Assembly: GCF_001653195.1 (NCBI RefSeq)
Contig: NZ_JXBB01000063.1
Location: forward strand, 41,854 to 105,853
Origin: Hydrogenibacillus schlegelii
GTDB lineage: Bacteria; Bacillota; Bacilli; Thermicanales; DSM-22653
Length of the DNA: 64,000 nucleotides
Reading direction: 5' to 3'
Of this stretch, positions 63,066 to 64,000 are shown in pieces. The position numbers and the translations under genes are program-made. Numbering within the stretch: position 1 is the first letter of the stretch; each line of letters starts with the position of its first letter. Below the pieces are notes generated by a model. That model was not told the origin of the DNA. It searched no databases and saw only the letters and a program-made list of their open reading frames with translations.

Positions 63066-64000
63066 CTTCACGATCATCGGGGAATTCTTCCCCGAAGTTT
63101 ACCCGGCCTTCCGATCGCGGAAGTGGGCCCGGGGCGAAGAAGATCCCTTGACCACCGAGATGCGGCTTTTCTCCGCCTGTCTCCGGTGGTCTTACAGGCG
63201 GATTTTGAAGGGAGTTTCCCGCACGGAAATCAAAAAGCACGGCCAGGATCTTTTCGGCCTCAACTCCCGCTACGTCGACGATGCCCGCCTGAAGGCGCAG
63301 GGCATGATCGATGCGCAGAAAGAACTTCTGGAGCTTGAGATCGAAACGACCGAAGCGAAGCTTCGGCGGGCGCGAAAGAAACTCGCCTGGGCCATGGAGA
63401 AACGGAGCCGGGCCGAGAAGAACGGCCTTCCGAAAGACGAACTCCGGGCGCTCGATCGGACCGTCCGGGCAAGACAGGCGCGCGTTTCCGCGCTGGAAAA
63501 GAAACTGAAGGAGTTAAGAGAACACAAAGAAAACGGAACCGTCCCGCCCGCGATCTTTGGAGGAAGAAAGCTCTGGCGGAACGTCTGCAAGGGAAAGGCC
63601 ACCCGGGACGAATGGCGGGCGGCCCGCAAGAACCGGCTCTACGCCCGCGGGGACCGCACCAAAGGCGGCAACCCCAACCTGAAGATCACCTTCGACGGGC
63701 ATGCATTCCGCATGGCCGTCACGATTTCTCACCTGTCGGAGGCGACCGGCGTGGATGCCCTGGGGCGACCGATCATGCGCCGGGCGCCCCGCGTCCTTGG
63801 GCGACTCTGGATTCCCGAGAAGCACCGGGCGCGCCTTCTCGGATGGCTCGCCGAAAAGCGGGCGTACACCGTAGAACTGATCCGGGGCCCGGACGGACGC
63901 TTTCGCGTTCACATCGCGCTGGAACTGGACGAACGTCCCGAGCCGGATCTTTCCCGCGGCGTTCTTTCCGTCGACATCAACCCCGACGGCGTGGGGCTCG
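63049..64000 (+). CDS. tnpB: RNA-guided nuclease TnpB of IS607, 3'-truncated by window
   Basis: Open from GTG 63049 to the window end (317 codons), overlapping tnpA by 17 bp, with AGGAG 11 bases upstream. After a wedge-like N-terminal part (FFPEVYPAFRSRKW) there is a long coiled coil (about residues 80-165), then the beta-rich part and the first RuvC motif, LSVDINPDGVGL, with the catalytic Asp near residue 308. The other RuvC acids, the zinc ribbon and the guide (omega) RNA lie past the end. TnpB cleaves DNA next to the element-specific motif under guide RNA control and helps the element persist. Confidence 0.85.
   Translation, partial: MSGKNSFTIIGEFFPEVYPAFRSRKWARGEEDPLTTEMRLFSACLRWSYRRILKGVSRTEIKKHGQDLFGLNSRYVDDARLKAQGMIDAQKELLELEIETTEAKLRRARKKLAWAMEKRSRAEKNGLPKDELRALDRTVRARQARVSALEKKLKELREHKENGTVPPAIFGGRKLWRNVCKGKATRDEWRAARKNRLYARGDRTKGGNPNLKITFDGHAFRMAVTISHLSEATGVDALGRPIMRRAPRVLGRLWIPEKHRARLLGWLAEKRAYTVELIRGPDGRFRVHIALELDERPEPDLSRGVLSVDINPDGVGL

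Larger units (their letters stand above)
62557..64000 (+). mobile_element. IS607-type element, left part (right end outside window)
   Basis: A MerR-type/serine recombinase gene followed by an overlapping tnpB, the gene order of IS607. Codon use is less GC-biased (AGA, AAA and GAA frequent) than the surrounding genes. The left end must fall between the SIS gene stop (62545) and about 62590; IS607 elements have no terminal inverted repeats, so it cannot be fixed by eye. Confidence 0.8.

Overview
The window looks like chromosomal DNA from a GC-rich, spore-forming member of the Bacillales that can oxidise hydrogen. Three things point there. A long block (about 7.7-44.8 kb) follows the order of the Bacillus subtilis ytkL-ytoI-ytrIH-dnaE-ytsJ-accDA-pfkA-pyk-citZ-icd-mdh-phoPR-polA-mutM-coaE-gapB-nrdR-dnaB-dnaI region. 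It also carries sporulation-type genes (YheC/YheD paralogues, YtrH, YtrI) and bacillithiol genes (bshC, bshA). Start codons are often GTG or TTG behind strong AAGGAGG sites. From memory, a thermophilic hydrogen bacterium such as Hydrogenibacillus schlegelii would fit; this is inference, not a database match.

Layout. 0-0.5 kb: the end of an NlpC/P60 peptidase. 0.4-7.5 kb (minus strand): five tandem YheC/YheD-type ATP-grasp proteins plus one GNAT acetyltransferase, probably one sporulation operon. 7.7-10.1 kb: YtkL hydrolase, a small membrane protein and the YtoI CBS/DRTGG regulator. 10.1-11.05 kb (minus strand): ytrH and ytrI. 11.1-21.5 kb: dnaE, malic enzyme, acetyl-CoA carboxylase carboxyltransferase subunits, phosphofructokinase, pyruvate kinase and a thioesterase, ending at a clear terminator. 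21.7-25.4 kb: the TCA operon citZ-icd-mdh with its own promoter and terminator. 25.4-33.9 kb: phoP-phoR-phoU, polA, mutM, coaE and a lytic transglycosylase. 34.0-40.4 kb: gapB, then a pst phosphate-uptake operon (pstS-pstC-pstA-pstB-pstB) preceded by a regular array of PhoP-box-like hexamers. 40.4-44.8 kb: nrdR, a peptide-type ABC substrate-binding lipoprotein, dnaB and dnaI. 45-48.9 kb: mqnC (futalosine menaquinone route), bshC and bshA.

48.9-62.5 kb is the accessory highlight: a complete-looking operon for a cyanobacterial/Huc-type (group 2a) uptake [NiFe] hydrogenase. The order is DUF1641 protein, hypA, hypB, small subunit, large subunit, maturation protease, small unknown, TPR protein, small unknown, NifU-Rieske fusion, NHL propeller, hypC, a HypC-like paralogue, hypD, a one-TM small protein, hypE and a double-SIS protein. 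The small subunit has no Tat signal, so the enzyme should stay in the cytoplasm. The NifU-Rieske protein and the one-TM protein are the best candidates for linking it to the quinone pool made by the menaquinone pathway. HypF is not in the window.

62.55-64 kb: the start of an IS607-type element whose serine recombinase has lost its central catalytic region, followed by a tnpB gene cut by the window end. No tRNA, rRNA or CRISPR array was seen.
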